Made by a program: the position numbers and the translations under genes | Notes under the pieces: model-generated | What the model saw: only the letters and a program-made list of their open reading frames with translations | Told to the model about the DNA's origin: nothing | Database searches by the model: none | Shown: piece by piece, positions 33,188-46,792 of the stretch | Layout of the letters: the number at the start of each line of letters is the position of its first letter | Position numbering within the stretch: position 1 is the stretch's first letter | Assembly: GCF_007474535.1 (NCBI RefSeq) | Contig: NZ_VKNW01000006.1 | Span: 208,604-272,603, forward strand | Direction: 5' to 3' | Origin: Chryseobacterium echinoideorum | Lineage (GTDB): Bacteria; Bacteroidota; Bacteroidia; Flavobacteriales; Weeksellaceae | DNA length: 64,000 bases

Positions 33188-34909
33188 CTAATTTACACCG
33201 TGCATCATTTTTTTCAAAATTGGTGAAATTAACGCTAAAATTACGGCAGCTATCCCGCAAAGAACAACAAATACCATAAAGAATTCGAATAGATTGTGAA
33301 TTTCAAAACCTACAAAAGTTGGGTTTTCTAATGGTAACTGTGCTTTTTCAAATGCGGCAACCTGATCAGCATTTAAGGTTACTTTTTTATCCAAAACTTC
33401 CTGTAAATTAACACCTAATTCCTCTGCTTTTTTATATTTATCTCCCGTTGCTGGAATTAATGCTCCTAATGATCCTGCTAGTGCATAACCTGCAGCATTC
33501 GAAATAAAGAATACACCATATAGCAATGATGAAAATCTTTTTGGTGCTAATTTTCCGACAAGAGATAATCCAATTGGAGATAGACAAAGTTCTCCACACG
33601 TTTGGATGAAGTATAATAACATCAGCCATTTGATTGCCAGTAATCCTGAATTGCCAAGATCTTTTACATTATGTGCAATAATAAAATAACTTAGAGCAAT
33701 TAAAGCAAGACCAATTGCTTGCTTCATAGGTGAAACAGGTTCTTTGCCTTTTGCACGTAATTTATCCCATGATAAACTGAATGGAACGGCTAATAGAACC
33801 ACAAAGATTCCATTAAATATCTGAACCATTGAAGGAGGCATATTCCATCCAAAAATATCTCTATCTGTTTGATTGTCTGCAATGAAGGTTAATGACGAAC
33901 CGGCCTGCTCGAAGGCTGCCCAAAAGAAAATAATAAAAAATGAAACAATGTAAATTACCCAGATTCTTTGTCTTTCGATTCTATTTTCGGCAGAAGACAT
34001 AATTAAAAATGCCAAAGAAATACCTGCTGCATAAATAAATGGATAAATAATTCCTTTAATTAATTGACCCATTTCAACAGAGTCAAATCCAAACTGACCT
34101 ACCAGTAAATATCTGAATACAAAAAATAATGCTATAAAAAGAATACCTGTAATTCCTAATGCACTGCTAGAAAACTTAGCTGTCTGAGTTTCTCCTTCTT
34201 CAAAATCTTCACTTGTATTGTTTTTTGGTAACCCTCCAATTGGTCTTCCTTCGGGAGTTACTACATATTTATTTTTTAGTATAAGAAATGTTATTGTTCC
34301 AATTACCATGGCAATTGAAGCAGCGAGGAATCCCCATTTAAAAGCAAAAATATCTCTTACTCCTGTTGTAGAATCTTTTACATCACCCAAATAAGGGCAG
34401 ATAAACTGTCCCAAAAAAGCACCGATATTAATCCCCATATAGAAAATCGTAAATGCTGAATCAAGCTTAGATTTTTCCTGTTTAGGATAAAGACTCCCAA
34501 CCATTGAAGATATATTCGGCTTAAAAAAGCCGTTACCAAAAATGATAATAAACAAAGCCAGCCACATAAACATTTTAGCACTGTCGATATTTCCGGAGAA
34601 TGTAGATGCACTGATAAACAATAAAAATTGTCCGATCGCCATTAGTGACCCGCCGATGAGAATTGCATTTCTGTTTCCGATGTACTTATCGGCGATAAAC
34701 CCACCCATAAGCGGAGTAAGATAGCATAATGCTAAAAAACCCCCATAGATGATTGCTGCATCTGCTTCTCTGATTAGTAAAGAATTTACCATAAACAGAG
34801 TGAGCAGAGCCCTCATTCCATAAAAGTTGAAACGCTCCCACATCTCTGTTCCGAAAAGTACCCATAATCCTTTAGGATGCCTAGTCTTCGACTGAACTGC
34901 TGTATCCAT
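33188..34909 (-). CDS. POT/PTR family peptide transporter, paralogue 2
   Basis: The 573-residue protein has the same core as its neighbours: EMWERFNFYGMRALL near residue 23, GNGFFKPNISSMVGSLYP near residue 127, and GELCLSPIGLSLVGKLAP near residue 437. An extra soluble segment of about 40 residues (KKAEELGVNLQEVLDKKV) sits before the last membrane helix. It has its own terminator, so it is probably a single-gene unit. Confidence 0.9.
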   Translation of the reverse strand: MDTAVQSKTRHPKGLWVLFGTEMWERFNFYGMRALLTLFMVNSLLIREADAAIIYGGFLALCYLTPLMGGFIADKYIGNRNAILIGGSLMAIGQFLLFISASTFSGNIDSAKMFMWLALFIIIFGNGFFKPNISSMVGSLYPKQEKSKLDSAFTIFYMGINIGAFLGQFICPYLGDVKDSTTGVRDIFAFKWGFLAASIAMVIGTITFLILKNKYVVTPEGRPIGGLPKNNTSEDFEEGETQTAKFSSSALGITGILFIALFFVFRYLLVGQFGFDSVEMGQLIKGIIYPFIYAAGISLAFLIMSSAENRIERQRIWVIYIVSFFIIFFWAAFEQAGSSLTFIADNQTDRDIFGWNMPPSMVQIFNGIFVVLLAVPFSLSWDKLRAKGKEPVSPMKQAIGLALIALSYFIIAHNVKDLGNSGLLAIKWLMLLYFIQTCGELCLSPIGLSLVGKLAPKRFSSLLYGVFFISNAAGYALAGSLGALIPATGDKYKKAEELGVNLQEVLDKKVTLNADQVAAFEKAQLPLENPTFVGFEIHNLFEFFMVFVVLCGIAAVILALISPILKKMMHGVN

Positions 34910-34980
34910 ATATACTTGTTAAATTTTTGTTAAGATTGACAAATATAGTTTTTTTTGGGTTTTCGGCAAGTTTTAAAATA

Positions 34981-35008
34981 AAAAAACCGCAGAATTGACT
35001 GCGGTTTT
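34981..35008 (-). terminator. Terminator of POT paralogue 3
   Basis: A 10-bp stem (AAAACCGCAG / CTGCGGTTTT) with a 6-nt loop and a T run on the minus strand, 20 bp after the gene ending at 35029. Confidence 0.8.
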
Positions 35009-35028
35009 GTGATCGTAAAGTTAAATTT

Positions 35029-36681
35029 TTAATTAACTCCCTTTTCTTTCATGATTTTATTAAGTCTTTTCAGTATCGAAAGTCCAAGTAATGTTGCCAA
35101 AAGAAGTAAGCCAAAATTAACAATGAAGAAATTAGCTTTGTTGTCATAATCATACCAAAAGCTTGCTAAAACTCCGGAAAGTTTGTTTCCGATTGATGTT
35201 GAAAGAAAAAATCCACCCATCATTAAAGCTGTAATTCTCGGTGGAGAAAGCTTTGATACCAAAGAAAGACCCATTGGTGACAGACAAAGTTCTCCTACGG
35301 TAATCACTCCATACGCTGCAACAAGCCATAAAGCCGATACTTTTACCAAGCCGTTTTGTCCGGCATAAACGGCTCCAACCATTACCAGACACGATAATGC
35401 TGAAATGAATAATCCTAAAACAATTTTTGACGGCGTACTTGGTTCTTTACCCTTCCTTCTAAGCATCATAAAAAAAGCTACAACGAGAGGCGTCAGTACA
35501 ATGACCCAGCCAGGATTGATTGATTGAAATAGCTCTGTATTGTATAAACTGACCTGCTGCGAAGGATTGGCTTCGAGCTTAGCTTTTTCTTCCGAAGAAA
35601 TGTTTCTGAAATAAATATCTTTTCCCTGTTCTTTTAACGCTTTCCCGTTTTCGTCTTTTTTCACTTGAAACTGATCGTCATATACTGAGACTTCCTGATC
35701 TTTGTAATCTTTTATATCCACTAAATAAATGGATTCCAATGGTTTTTCAAGGGGTGCAGGGATTGTTCTGTCGGTATAATTTTTTGCCCATCTTGTTAAA
35801 GCTGTTCCGTTTTGTTTAAAAACTGCCCAAAACATTAAGCTTACGGCAAAAATAGCCAATAAGGCTCCGATAGGTTTTTTATCCTCTGAGTTGGCTTTCA
35901 CATAAAGCATTACATAAAAATAAATAACAGGAACGCAGGCGAAAATAAATGCATCTGTACTATCACTTCCAAAAATGTTGTAAGGAATAAACCATCCAAT
36001 CAGTCCGAAAACTACTGCAGGTAAGAATACTTTAACCAAAACATCAGAGATTTTGGTATCGCCTTCCTGTGCAGGTTTCAGAATATTAGCCTGAAGAATA
36101 TGGTGTCTGCCGATCGTAAAAACCAATAGACCAACAAACATTCCTATTCCGGCAGTCATAAATGCAGGTCCCCATCCGTACTTGTTTCGCATAAAAGCAG
36201 CAATAATATTGCAGATAAAAGCACCGATATTGATTCCCATGTAGAAAATATTGTAACCGGAATCTTTATTGGCTTTATAAGGTTCCTCATTGTACAAATT
36301 ACCCAAAAGCGTAGAAATGCTGGGTTTAAAAAATCCATTTCCAATAATAATTAAAGCAAGCGAAGTATAAAACAGCGGAAGTTCTTTAAAAAGTCCGATT
36401 CCCAAGTAACCCAGTCCCATCAAAAATCCACCAATATAAATTGCTTTTACATATCCCAAGACCCGGTCTGCAAGAAATCCGCCAAGAAATGGAGTGAGAT
36501 AAGTCAGCGCAATAAAAGTTCCGAAAATATCATCGGCATTTTTGTCATCAAAGGCTAAGCCTCCTTTCTCGCTGTCAATCATATACAAAACAAAAATTCC
36601 GAGAATCAGGTAATATCCGAAACGCTCCCACATTTCCGTAAAAAACAGATAGGGTAGACCTTTTGGGTGTTTAGTTTTCAT
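35029..36681 (-). CDS. POT/PTR family peptide transporter, paralogue 3
   Basis: This 550-residue POT transporter has TEMWERFGYYLILGIFVLYM at the N-terminus, GNGFFKPSISTLLGNLY, and GELCLSPMGLSLVSKLSP near residue 460. An insert of about 90 charged residues (around 300-390, YLVDIKDYKDQEVSVYDDQF) lies between membrane helices and probably faces the periplasm. The insert is not in paralogue 1 and may modify substrate access. It is separated from paralogue 2 by a terminator and promoter gap. Confidence 0.9.
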   Translation of the reverse strand: MKTKHPKGLPYLFFTEMWERFGYYLILGIFVLYMIDSEKGGLAFDDKNADDIFGTFIALTYLTPFLGGFLADRVLGYVKAIYIGGFLMGLGYLGIGLFKELPLFYTSLALIIIGNGFFKPSISTLLGNLYNEEPYKANKDSGYNIFYMGINIGAFICNIIAAFMRNKYGWGPAFMTAGIGMFVGLLVFTIGRHHILQANILKPAQEGDTKISDVLVKVFLPAVVFGLIGWFIPYNIFGSDSTDAFIFACVPVIYFYVMLYVKANSEDKKPIGALLAIFAVSLMFWAVFKQNGTALTRWAKNYTDRTIPAPLEKPLESIYLVDIKDYKDQEVSVYDDQFQVKKDENGKALKEQGKDIYFRNISSEEKAKLEANPSQQVSLYNTELFQSINPGWVIVLTPLVVAFFMMLRRKGKEPSTPSKIVLGLFISALSCLVMVGAVYAGQNGLVKVSALWLVAAYGVITVGELCLSPMGLSLVSKLSPPRITALMMGGFFLSTSIGNKLSGVLASFWYDYDNKANFFIVNFGLLLLATLLGLSILKRLNKIMKEKGVN

Positions 36682-36860
36682 AATGTTTTAATTCATTTTT
36701 TCCAAAAATAGGTTTTTAAATTCAATTGATGAAATTAAGGCGGTTTTGAAAATAATATCATTGGAGTTTTACCGGATAAATAATATGAAGTAAGTGGAAT
36801 TACAAAGCAGGAATTATATTTTTCTATCATATGATAATCATAACTTGTTTAAAATTTTCT

Positions 36861-36890
36861 TTGAGTATATCTCTATTTTGAATAAATTTG
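36861..36890 (+). promoter_or_regulatory. gcvH promoter
   Basis: TTG at 36861-36863 and TAAATTTG at 36883-36890 with a 19-bp spacer, a near-perfect Bacteroidota promoter, 20 bp before the gcvH ATG. Confidence 0.7.
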
Positions 36891-36910
36891 TCAACATTAA
36901 AAAATAGAAA

Positions 36911-37288
36911 ATGAATACACCATCAGAATTAAAGTACACCAAAGATCATGAGTGGATCAAGATAGAAGGAAATGTTGCTACTATTGGGATTACAGACTTT
37001 GCACAGGGAGAATTGGGAGATATTGTTTATGTAGATGTAGATACAGTAGATGATGAGATCAATGGGGGAGATGTTTTCGGAAGTGTTGAGGCGGTAAAGA
37101 CAGTATCAGATTTATTCTTGCCGATTTCAGGAAAAGTAATAGAATTTAATTCTGCTCTGGAAGATCAGCCGGAACTTTTAAACTCAGACCCTTACGGACA
37201 AGGTTGGATCATCAAGTTGGAAATAGCCGATGATGCAGATCAGTCAGAATTGCTTTCTGCAGAAGAATATCAGGAAGTCATTGGATAA
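36911..37288 (+). CDS. gcvH: Glycine cleavage system H protein
   Basis: The 125-residue protein has standard GcvH length and the lipoyl site Lys63 in [12 protein letters not shown]. It carries the aminomethyl group between the P, T and L proteins of glycine cleavage. No other gcv gene is nearby, which is usual when gcvH stands alone. The VanZ-like gene overlaps its 3' end. Confidence 0.97.
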   Translation: MNTPSELKYTKDHEWIKIEGNVATIGITDFAQGELGDIVYVDVDTVDDEINGGDVFGSVEAVKTVSDLFLPISGKVIEFNSALEDQPELLNSDPYGQGWIIKLEIADDADQSELLSAEEYQEVIG

Positions 37289-37640
37289 AATTTCAAACAT
37301 ATTCATAAAGATACTGCCCATATATTGGGCATTTCTTACATATATGCTTTTACGTCCGGGCGTAGAAAATCACGAATATTGGTTTATGTTTTCCGGAATA
37401 GATAAAGTTTTACATCTAAGTATTTTTGCTGCTTTAGGTTTTTGTTTTATAGCAGCATTTCCGAGGATAAAGTTCTCCTACTTTTTACAGATTCTTCTTA
37501 TCTATGCATTTCTTACTGAAATTCTTCAGGAAAAAATGCAGATGGGGAGATCTATGGAAACCTTAGATATTGTAGCAGATACTATCGGTTGTTTGGTAGG
37601 ATATTATACATATAAGGAGCTGGTAAAACGATTTTTGTAA
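37281..37640 (+). CDS. VanZ-like membrane protein
   Basis: This protein of about 119 residues has three to four membrane segments and the VanZ pattern: [14 protein letters not shown], then [14 protein letters not shown], then [24 protein letters not shown]. Function is unknown for most of the family. The frame extends up to ATG 37230 inside gcvH; I prefer TTG 37281, which gives an 8-bp overlap with gcvH and begins near the first membrane segment. The start is uncertain. Translation is probably coupled to gcvH. Confidence 0.75.
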   Translation: MDKISNIFIKILPIYWAFLTYMLLRPGVENHEYWFMFSGIDKVLHLSIFAALGFCFIAAFPRIKFSYFLQILLIYAFLTEILQEKMQMGRSMETLDIVADTIGCLVGYYTYKELVKRFL

Positions 37641-37662
37641 GAACTCATATATACTATTATAT

Positions 37663-37692
37663 AATGTCTCTGAATTTTCAGGGACATTTTTC
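37663..37692 (+). terminator. Terminator after gcvH and vanZ-like gene
   Basis: A stem of about 11 bp (AATGTCTCTGA / TCAGGGACATT, one T-G pair) with a 4-nt loop runs into TTTTT. Confidence 0.8.
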
Positions 37693-37923
37693 GTTTAAAG
37701 ATGAATTTTTTCCAGGATCCATATACCACTTTCCTCTATATCTTTTTCGCCAGCTCTTTTTTAAAATAAAATCCTTTTCAGAAAAATGATGTCTTTTCCA
37801 TGGGTCTAAGGTATTTTTATGTCCTTTTCTTTTCCTTTTTGCTTTTTTTTTAAATTTTTCTCACAGTTATTCAGGGAGTTAAGGGGAGATATTAATTTAG
37901 GATTAATTTTATGTTAAATAAAT

Positions 37924-37955
37924 TTGGAGTTTGGGGGAAATAGTTTCTATTTTTG
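37924..37955 (+). promoter_or_regulatory. rRNA promoter, distal
   Basis: TTG at 37924-37926 and TATTTTTG at 37948-37955, spacer 21 bp. It matches the Bacteroidota -33/-7 consensus. Confidence 0.6.
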
Positions 37956-38107
37956 CGGCACTTAAAACGAGAGTTTAGAGTAGCGCAGAAGAGGCTTGAA
38001 AGGCAATAAAGAATAACCCTCTGTATTTACTGGATACGCGAGTAGCGGTAGATGAGATATAAATTTCGGAGCGGGATTTATTTAGGAATAAAAAACAAAA
38101 ATAAACC

Positions 38108-38137
38108 TTGCTGAATTAAAAAAGATTTGTATCTTTG
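38108..38137 (+). promoter_or_regulatory. rRNA promoter, middle
   Basis: TTG at 38108-38110 and TATCTTTG at 38130-38137, spacer 19 bp. This is the best match of the three. Confidence 0.7.
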
Positions 38138-38232
38138 CAGTCCCGATAAAGGGAGCGCAGGAGAGTATTGGTTTAATGAGGATAAGGAATTAGGGTTAAT
38201 AAAAAAAACTTTAAAATTTTCTTTAGAAACAT

Positions 38233-38263
38233 TTGGCTGATAAGAAATAATTTTTTACTTTTG
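38233..38263 (+). promoter_or_regulatory. rRNA promoter, proximal
   Basis: TTG at 38233-38235 and TACTTTTG at 38256-38263, spacer 20 bp. The start would be near 38270, about 136 nt before the 16S 5' end. Confidence 0.7.
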
Positions 38264-38405
38264 CACTCGCAAATACGGAGCGACACTGACAGAAAAGATT
38301 GCTACGTTATAAAGCGAAAGAGGATAGATCATTGAAAAATAGATATAACAACCAAGTAAGGAAAAACTAAAGCGTCAAATAACTTTGAGTGAGTCAGACA
38401 AACCT

Positions 38406-39922
<1,517 letters not shown>

Positions 39923-40144
39923 TAGAGCGTTGAAGAACGTTAAACAAAATACAAAGTACTTATATAGTACAATTGTACTTACTTAAAGTTAAAGCTTTAG
40001 TTTTTTATTTGGTTGATATATTAAAAAAATACAAAACCCACTAGAAATTAGTATAAGGGATAAGAGATTTAGAAAAAGAAGTTAGGAATTAGAAGTTAGA
40101 AATTAGTCTAACATCTAGTGTCTAAAATCTAACATCTAAAACAA
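39923..40144. other. Spacer between 16S and tRNA-Ile
   Basis: 222 bp. The second half is a foldback of TTAGAAATTAG-type repeats (see the repeat entry at 40059). No gene. Confidence 0.7.
40059..40142. repeat. Foldback repeat in the 16S-tRNA spacer
   Basis: Direct units of GAAGTTAG and GAAATTAG are followed by their complements TCTAACATCTA and TCTAAAATCTAAC, so the RNA can fold on itself. Similar sequence lies after the 23S gene. Confidence 0.6.
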
Positions 40145-40218
40145 AGTCTCGTAGCTCAGCTGGTTAGAGCGCTACACTGATAATGTAGAGGTCGGCAGTT
40201 CGAGCCTGCCCGAGACTA
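40145..40218 (+). tRNA. tRNA-Ile (GAT)
   Basis: 74 nt. The acceptor stem AGTCTCG pairs with CGAGACT, and the anticodon loop CTGATAA carries GAT. The T-loop is GTTCGAGC. No CCA is encoded (CTA follows the discriminator A). It lies in the rRNA operon before tRNA-Ala, as is usual in bacteria. Confidence 0.95.
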
Positions 40219-40299
40219 CTAATTAAAGCGGTAAGCATTAAGCTTCAAGCAGTAGGCATTAGCCTAAAGCTTATAGCCTAGAGCCTGCAGCACCTAGAG

Positions 40300-40373
40300 G
40301 GGGAATTAGCTCAGCTGGCTAGAGCGCCTGCCTTGCACGCAGGAGGTCAAGGGTTCGACTCCCTTATTCTCCA
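40300..40373 (+). tRNA. tRNA-Ala (TGC)
   Basis: 74 nt. The acceptor stem GGGGAAT pairs with ATTCTCC (one G-T pair), with anticodon TGC in loop CTTGCAC. Unlike tRNA-Ile, CCA follows the discriminator in the DNA (40374-40376). The 81-bp spacer before it contains palindromic AGGCATTAGCCT-type sequence. Confidence 0.95.
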
Positions 40374-40530
40374 CCATCATAGATGGTTTAATTTTAAAAA
40401 AGCAGATAGAGCCAAAAACAATATTTGCGAATTAGATCAGAAATAGAAATAAGATCATTGACATTAACGGTAAAGACATCACAAAGAGAAAACCGAGCAC
40501 TTATAAGTGCTTGAGTAACCTAAAAATAGG

Positions 40531-43288
<2,758 letters not shown>

Positions 43289-43360
43289 ATTGGTTACAAT
43301 ACCAAGCCTTATAAGTGCAGAACTGGTTTTGCCTTTGTGATGAAATTTACCGATAAAATA

Positions 43361-43430
43361 GAAGTTAGAAACTAGAAATTAGAAGTTAGTATTTACTAAT
43401 CTCTAACTACTAACATCTAATCTCTTATAT
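43361..43430. repeat. Foldback repeat in the 23S-5S spacer
   Basis: GAAGTTAGAAACTAGAAATT and the following GAAGTTAGT are complemented by ACTAATCTCTAAC and ACTAACATCTAATCTCTTAT. The same word set as at 40059-40142 occurs, partly in complement, so the two spacers could also pair across the 23S gene. Confidence 0.6.
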
Positions 43431-43439
43431 ACAGCCTTT

Positions 43440-43546
<107 letters not shown>

Positions 43547-43554
43547 TTTTTTAC

Positions 43555-43588
43555 AAACCTCATACAATAATGTATGAGGTTTTTTTAT
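43555..43588 (+). terminator. rRNA operon terminator
   Basis: A perfect 12-bp stem (AAACCTCATACA / TGTATGAGGTTT) with a 4-nt loop and a run of T. Confidence 0.9.
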
Positions 43589-43686
43589 GCCCTTACTTTT
43601 TTGGCTCCTCATTCAAAAAATACTCCAACTCTTCATCAATTCAAAACTCATCAAATCAGAACTCATCTCAATTAAAATAACAAAAA

Positions 43687-43713
43687 AACCGCTTTGATGA
43701 TAACAAAGCGGCT
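43687..43713 (-). terminator. fmt terminator
   Basis: An 8-bp stem CCGCTTTG / CAAAGCGG with a 7-nt loop and a run of seven T on the minus strand, about 80 bp after fmt. Confidence 0.75.
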
Positions 43714-43791
43714 ATATACAATTAGTTGAAGATATTTTTAGCTAGGAGAAGTCTATATGATTTCTTTATAAAAATTAAAAATTTAATACTA

Positions 43792-44739
43792 TCAAATTAT
43801 TTTAATTTCTTCAAAATTTCTAAAGCCGTTGAGGAAGTCTTTTAAATTCATTCTTTTTTTCCCTTCCAATTGTAGCTCTAGTGGGAAATATATTCCATCT
43901 TGAGTATAAATTTTAAATTCATTTTTTGAAATTTCTATGCTTCCGATTTCTTTATGATGATTATTAATCTCATATTTTCCAGAAAATATTTTCAAATTTT
44001 TTTCTTCTTCAGAGATTTTTAAGATAGTAAAAGCAGCAGGATATGGAGACATTCCCAAGATAAACTGATGAATTATTTTAGAATTTTCATTCCAGTTAAT
44101 CTTTGTATCTTCTTTGAAAATTTTAAAGGCATTTTTAGGATTTTCAACGTGTGGCTGAGTTTTCTCTGAAATTGAGTTTTCGGATAGACCATCAAGTGTT
44201 TTTATCACTAGATCAGCTCCTATTAACATCAACCTATCATGAAGGCATCCTGCATTTTCATTGGGTAAAATAGTGAGTTCCTGTTGTAGCAGGATATTTC
44301 CTTCGTCTATTTTTTCATTAATAAAAAAAGTAGTAACTCCAGTTTTTTGCTCGCCATTTATAATGGCATAATTAATGGGTGCAGCACCTCTATAATCTGG
44401 CAAAAGTGATGCGTGAAGGTTGAAGGTTCCCATTTTAGGCATCTCAAATAAAACTTTGGGCATCATTCTAAATGCAACTACTACGAAGACATCAGCTTCT
44501 AATTTTTTTAATTCATTTAAGAACTCAGGATTTCTTAATTTTTCAGGCTGAAAAACAGGAATGCCGTTTTCAACTGCAAAAATTTTAACAGGTGATTGAT
44601 TGATCTTTTGTCCTCTCCCGCTTGCTTTATCGGCAACAGTAACGACACCTGCGACTTGATGATGAGATTTATGAATGGCTTCCAATGTATGCTTTGCAAA
44701 CTCGGGAGTGCCTAAAAATACGACTTTCAATGATTTCAT
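43792..44739 (-). CDS. fmt: Methionyl-tRNA formyltransferase
   Basis: The 315-residue protein formylates initiator Met-tRNA with 10-formyl-THF. Visible are VVFLGTPEFAKHTLEAI at the N-terminus, the catalytic region FNLHASLLPDYRGAAPINYA (His and the SLLP motif) and TTFFINEKIDEGNIL. Length is typical. It lies downstream of recQ on the same strand with a 77-bp gap. Confidence 0.96.
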   Translation of the reverse strand: MKSLKVVFLGTPEFAKHTLEAIHKSHHQVAGVVTVADKASGRGQKINQSPVKIFAVENGIPVFQPEKLRNPEFLNELKKLEADVFVVVAFRMMPKVLFEMPKMGTFNLHASLLPDYRGAAPINYAIINGEQKTGVTTFFINEKIDEGNILLQQELTILPNENAGCLHDRLMLIGADLVIKTLDGLSENSISEKTQPHVENPKNAFKIFKEDTKINWNENSKIIHQFILGMSPYPAAFTILKISEEEKNLKIFSGKYEINNHHKEIGSIEISKNEFKIYTQDGIYFPLELQLEGKKRMNLKDFLNGFRNFEEIKII

Positions 44740-44816
44740 TGTACAAAGATAAAGTTCTTTATGGTAAAGGAGAAATGAGCAGCTTTAAATTTAGTTTAGA
44801 CGAATTATCATTACTT

Positions 44817-46718
44817 CTATGTAAGAGCATAAGTTTTAAAGTTAAGCATTTTTACTTTTCCTGCGTCCAGAAGATAAATTAAATGTTCTAAAATATTTTC
44901 CTTTGACTGAAATTGAAGCTGAACAGAAATTTCCTCTATAGTAGATGGTTTTTTGTTTAAAACACGGATGATTTCTTCGGATATATTTTTTCCGAATATT
45001 GATTGCTTATTTTTCTCACAGGCTGTACATTGCCCACAGTTTTTTGAATGTTTTTCTCCAAAATAAGATAGGATAAGTTTTATTTTGCAATATTTGGTAT
45101 CTTCTACAAAAAACTTCATTTCTTCCCATTTCTGTATTTTATTTTTCTGAATGTGTTCAAAAAGTTTCCAGTATATTCCACTATTAGCTCTTTCATCTCT
45201 TTGTTTCAGAAATTTAACACTTGCTAAAGCTCCATCAATGTACTCGAGATAGTTTTTTTGTTGCATTTCCTTTAACCTTTCTTTGATTAAATGAATACTA
45301 ACGCCAATTTTATTGCTCAAATTTTGTTCGCTAAACATGACTTTATGACTTGTGATTCCTGAAAGTGACCGAAGAAGTAACTCAATAAAATAAGCATCTT
45401 TTGAGGGGATCTGATCAATTTCAGCATGATTAATCAATAGTTCTAAAGAAGACAAACTTTTGTTGTTATTGTAGTAAATAATCTCCTGCGTATGAAGGAA
45501 ATTGAGTACATTTTTAATTTTTGCTGTTGATAGTTTTGTAAAATTCTGTATTCCTGTCGTATTAAGTTGAAAAACTTTTTCAGGAAGTTCAAATTCAGCT
45601 ACCTGAAATTTTGAGTATAAATAGCTGATAATCTTCAAAAATTCAACTTTATTAGGGATCTGGTTTTTTAAGATTTGGTCAAAATTTGATATTTCCTGCT
45701 GATTCCACAAAAGAAAAGCGAAACTTTTTTTGCCATCTCTTCCTGCACGACCAATTTCCTGATAATAATTTTCAATTGATTGAGAAGGTGAAAAGTGAAT
45801 CACAAAACGGACATTATCTTTATCAATACCCATTCCGAAAGCATTGGTGGAGATTAATACATTTTGATCACTGTTGTTCCAAAAATTTTGTCTCTCATGT
45901 TTTTCTTTGGTTGTAAGACCTGCGTGATAATAATCTACATTCTGTATCTTATTGCGATGTAAATATTCTGTAAGTAGCTCGGCTTCTTTTCTTGTCCTAA
46001 CGTATATAATTCCGGATTCTTTAGCATATTTTAAAATATTGAGAACCTTTTGATATTTGTCTGAAATTTCTTCAATAAAAATTTTTATATTATCTCTTTT
46101 AAAACTTTTTTGAAATACATTAGGATGAGTAAGCTCAAGTTTACTTTTTATTTCATCTAAAACTTTGGGTGTTGCAGTTGCAGTTAACGCTAAACAAGGA
46201 ATTTCAGGATTATTCTTTCTAAAATCTTTTATATTTTGATAGCTAGGCCTGAAATCTTGTCCCCATTCTGAAATACAGTGTGCTTCATCTACTGCAATAA
46301 AAGAAAGTGGTATTTCTTCAATATTTTGTATAAACTGCTTATTAGTTAATCTTTCGGGTGAAATGTAGAGCAGTTTTGTTAAACCATCTTTGCATCGATT
46401 ATAGATAACTTCAGCATCAAATTCATCCAGTTCGGAACTCAAATATTCAGCTTCAATTCCTCTAAATTTTAACTGATTTACCTGATCTTTCATTAATGCT
46501 AATAAAGGGGAAATTACCAGGCAAGTTCCATGCTGTAAAAGTGCAGGTAATTGATAACAAAGTGATTTTCCTGCTCCTGTAGGAAGTAGAACAAGCGTAT
46601 CTTTTTGCTGTATTATAGAATCAATAATTTGTTCCTGAGTATCCCGGAAATGGTCATAACCCCAAAAATGCTGTAGGGTCTTGGCTTTTAATTCATTAAA
46701 ATCTTGGGAAGAAATCAT
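44817..46718 (-). CDS. recQ: ATP-dependent DNA helicase RecQ
   Basis: Start taken at 46718 (633 residues, MISSQDFNELKAKTLQHFWG). The frame extends ten codons further, but that part overlaps the terminator of another transcript and is not conserved. Motifs: LPTGAGKSLCYQLPAL (I), AVDEAHCISEWGQDFRPSY (II, DEAH) and GRAGRDG (VI). A zinc site is formed by a Cys in KYCKIKLI and the CGQCTAC cluster. RecQ helicases act in fork repair and recombination. This is a short form; the HRDC domain seems absent or degenerate. Confidence 0.93.
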   Translation of the reverse strand: MISSQDFNELKAKTLQHFWGYDHFRDTQEQIIDSIIQQKDTLVLLPTGAGKSLCYQLPALLQHGTCLVISPLLALMKDQVNQLKFRGIEAEYLSSELDEFDAEVIYNRCKDGLTKLLYISPERLTNKQFIQNIEEIPLSFIAVDEAHCISEWGQDFRPSYQNIKDFRKNNPEIPCLALTATATPKVLDEIKSKLELTHPNVFQKSFKRDNIKIFIEEISDKYQKVLNILKYAKESGIIYVRTRKEAELLTEYLHRNKIQNVDYYHAGLTTKEKHERQNFWNNSDQNVLISTNAFGMGIDKDNVRFVIHFSPSQSIENYYQEIGRAGRDGKKSFAFLLWNQQEISNFDQILKNQIPNKVEFLKIISYLYSKFQVAEFELPEKVFQLNTTGIQNFTKLSTAKIKNVLNFLHTQEIIYYNNNKSLSSLELLINHAEIDQIPSKDAYFIELLLRSLSGITSHKVMFSEQNLSNKIGVSIHLIKERLKEMQQKNYLEYIDGALASVKFLKQRDERANSGIYWKLFEHIQKNKIQKWEEMKFFVEDTKYCKIKLILSYFGEKHSKNCGQCTACEKNKQSIFGKNISEEIIRVLNKKPSTIEEISVQLQFQSKENILEHLIYLLDAGKVKMLNFKTYALT

Positions 46719-46750
46719 AAAGTAAATGTAAGGAAAGTATTTAAACAAAA

Positions 46751-46773
46751 AAAGCCACGCATTGCGTGACTTT
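46751..46773. terminator. Hairpin between recQ start and OmpA gene end
   Basis: AAAGCCACGC pairs with GCGTGACTTT with one mismatch and a 3-nt loop. The minus strand has a T run, so it can end the OmpA-family genes' neighbour transcript on that strand. Its place argues against the longer recQ start at 46748. Confidence 0.55.
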
Positions 46774-46792
46774 GATATAATACAATAGTTTA

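Larger units (their letters stand above)
37693..38405. promoter_or_regulatory. rRNA upstream region with three stacked promoters
   Basis: No gene lies in these 713 bp. The first 220 bp are pyrimidine-rich with many T runs. Three promoters follow at 37924, 38108 and 38233. The last 140 bp are the leader of the 16S precursor. Confidence 0.7.
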
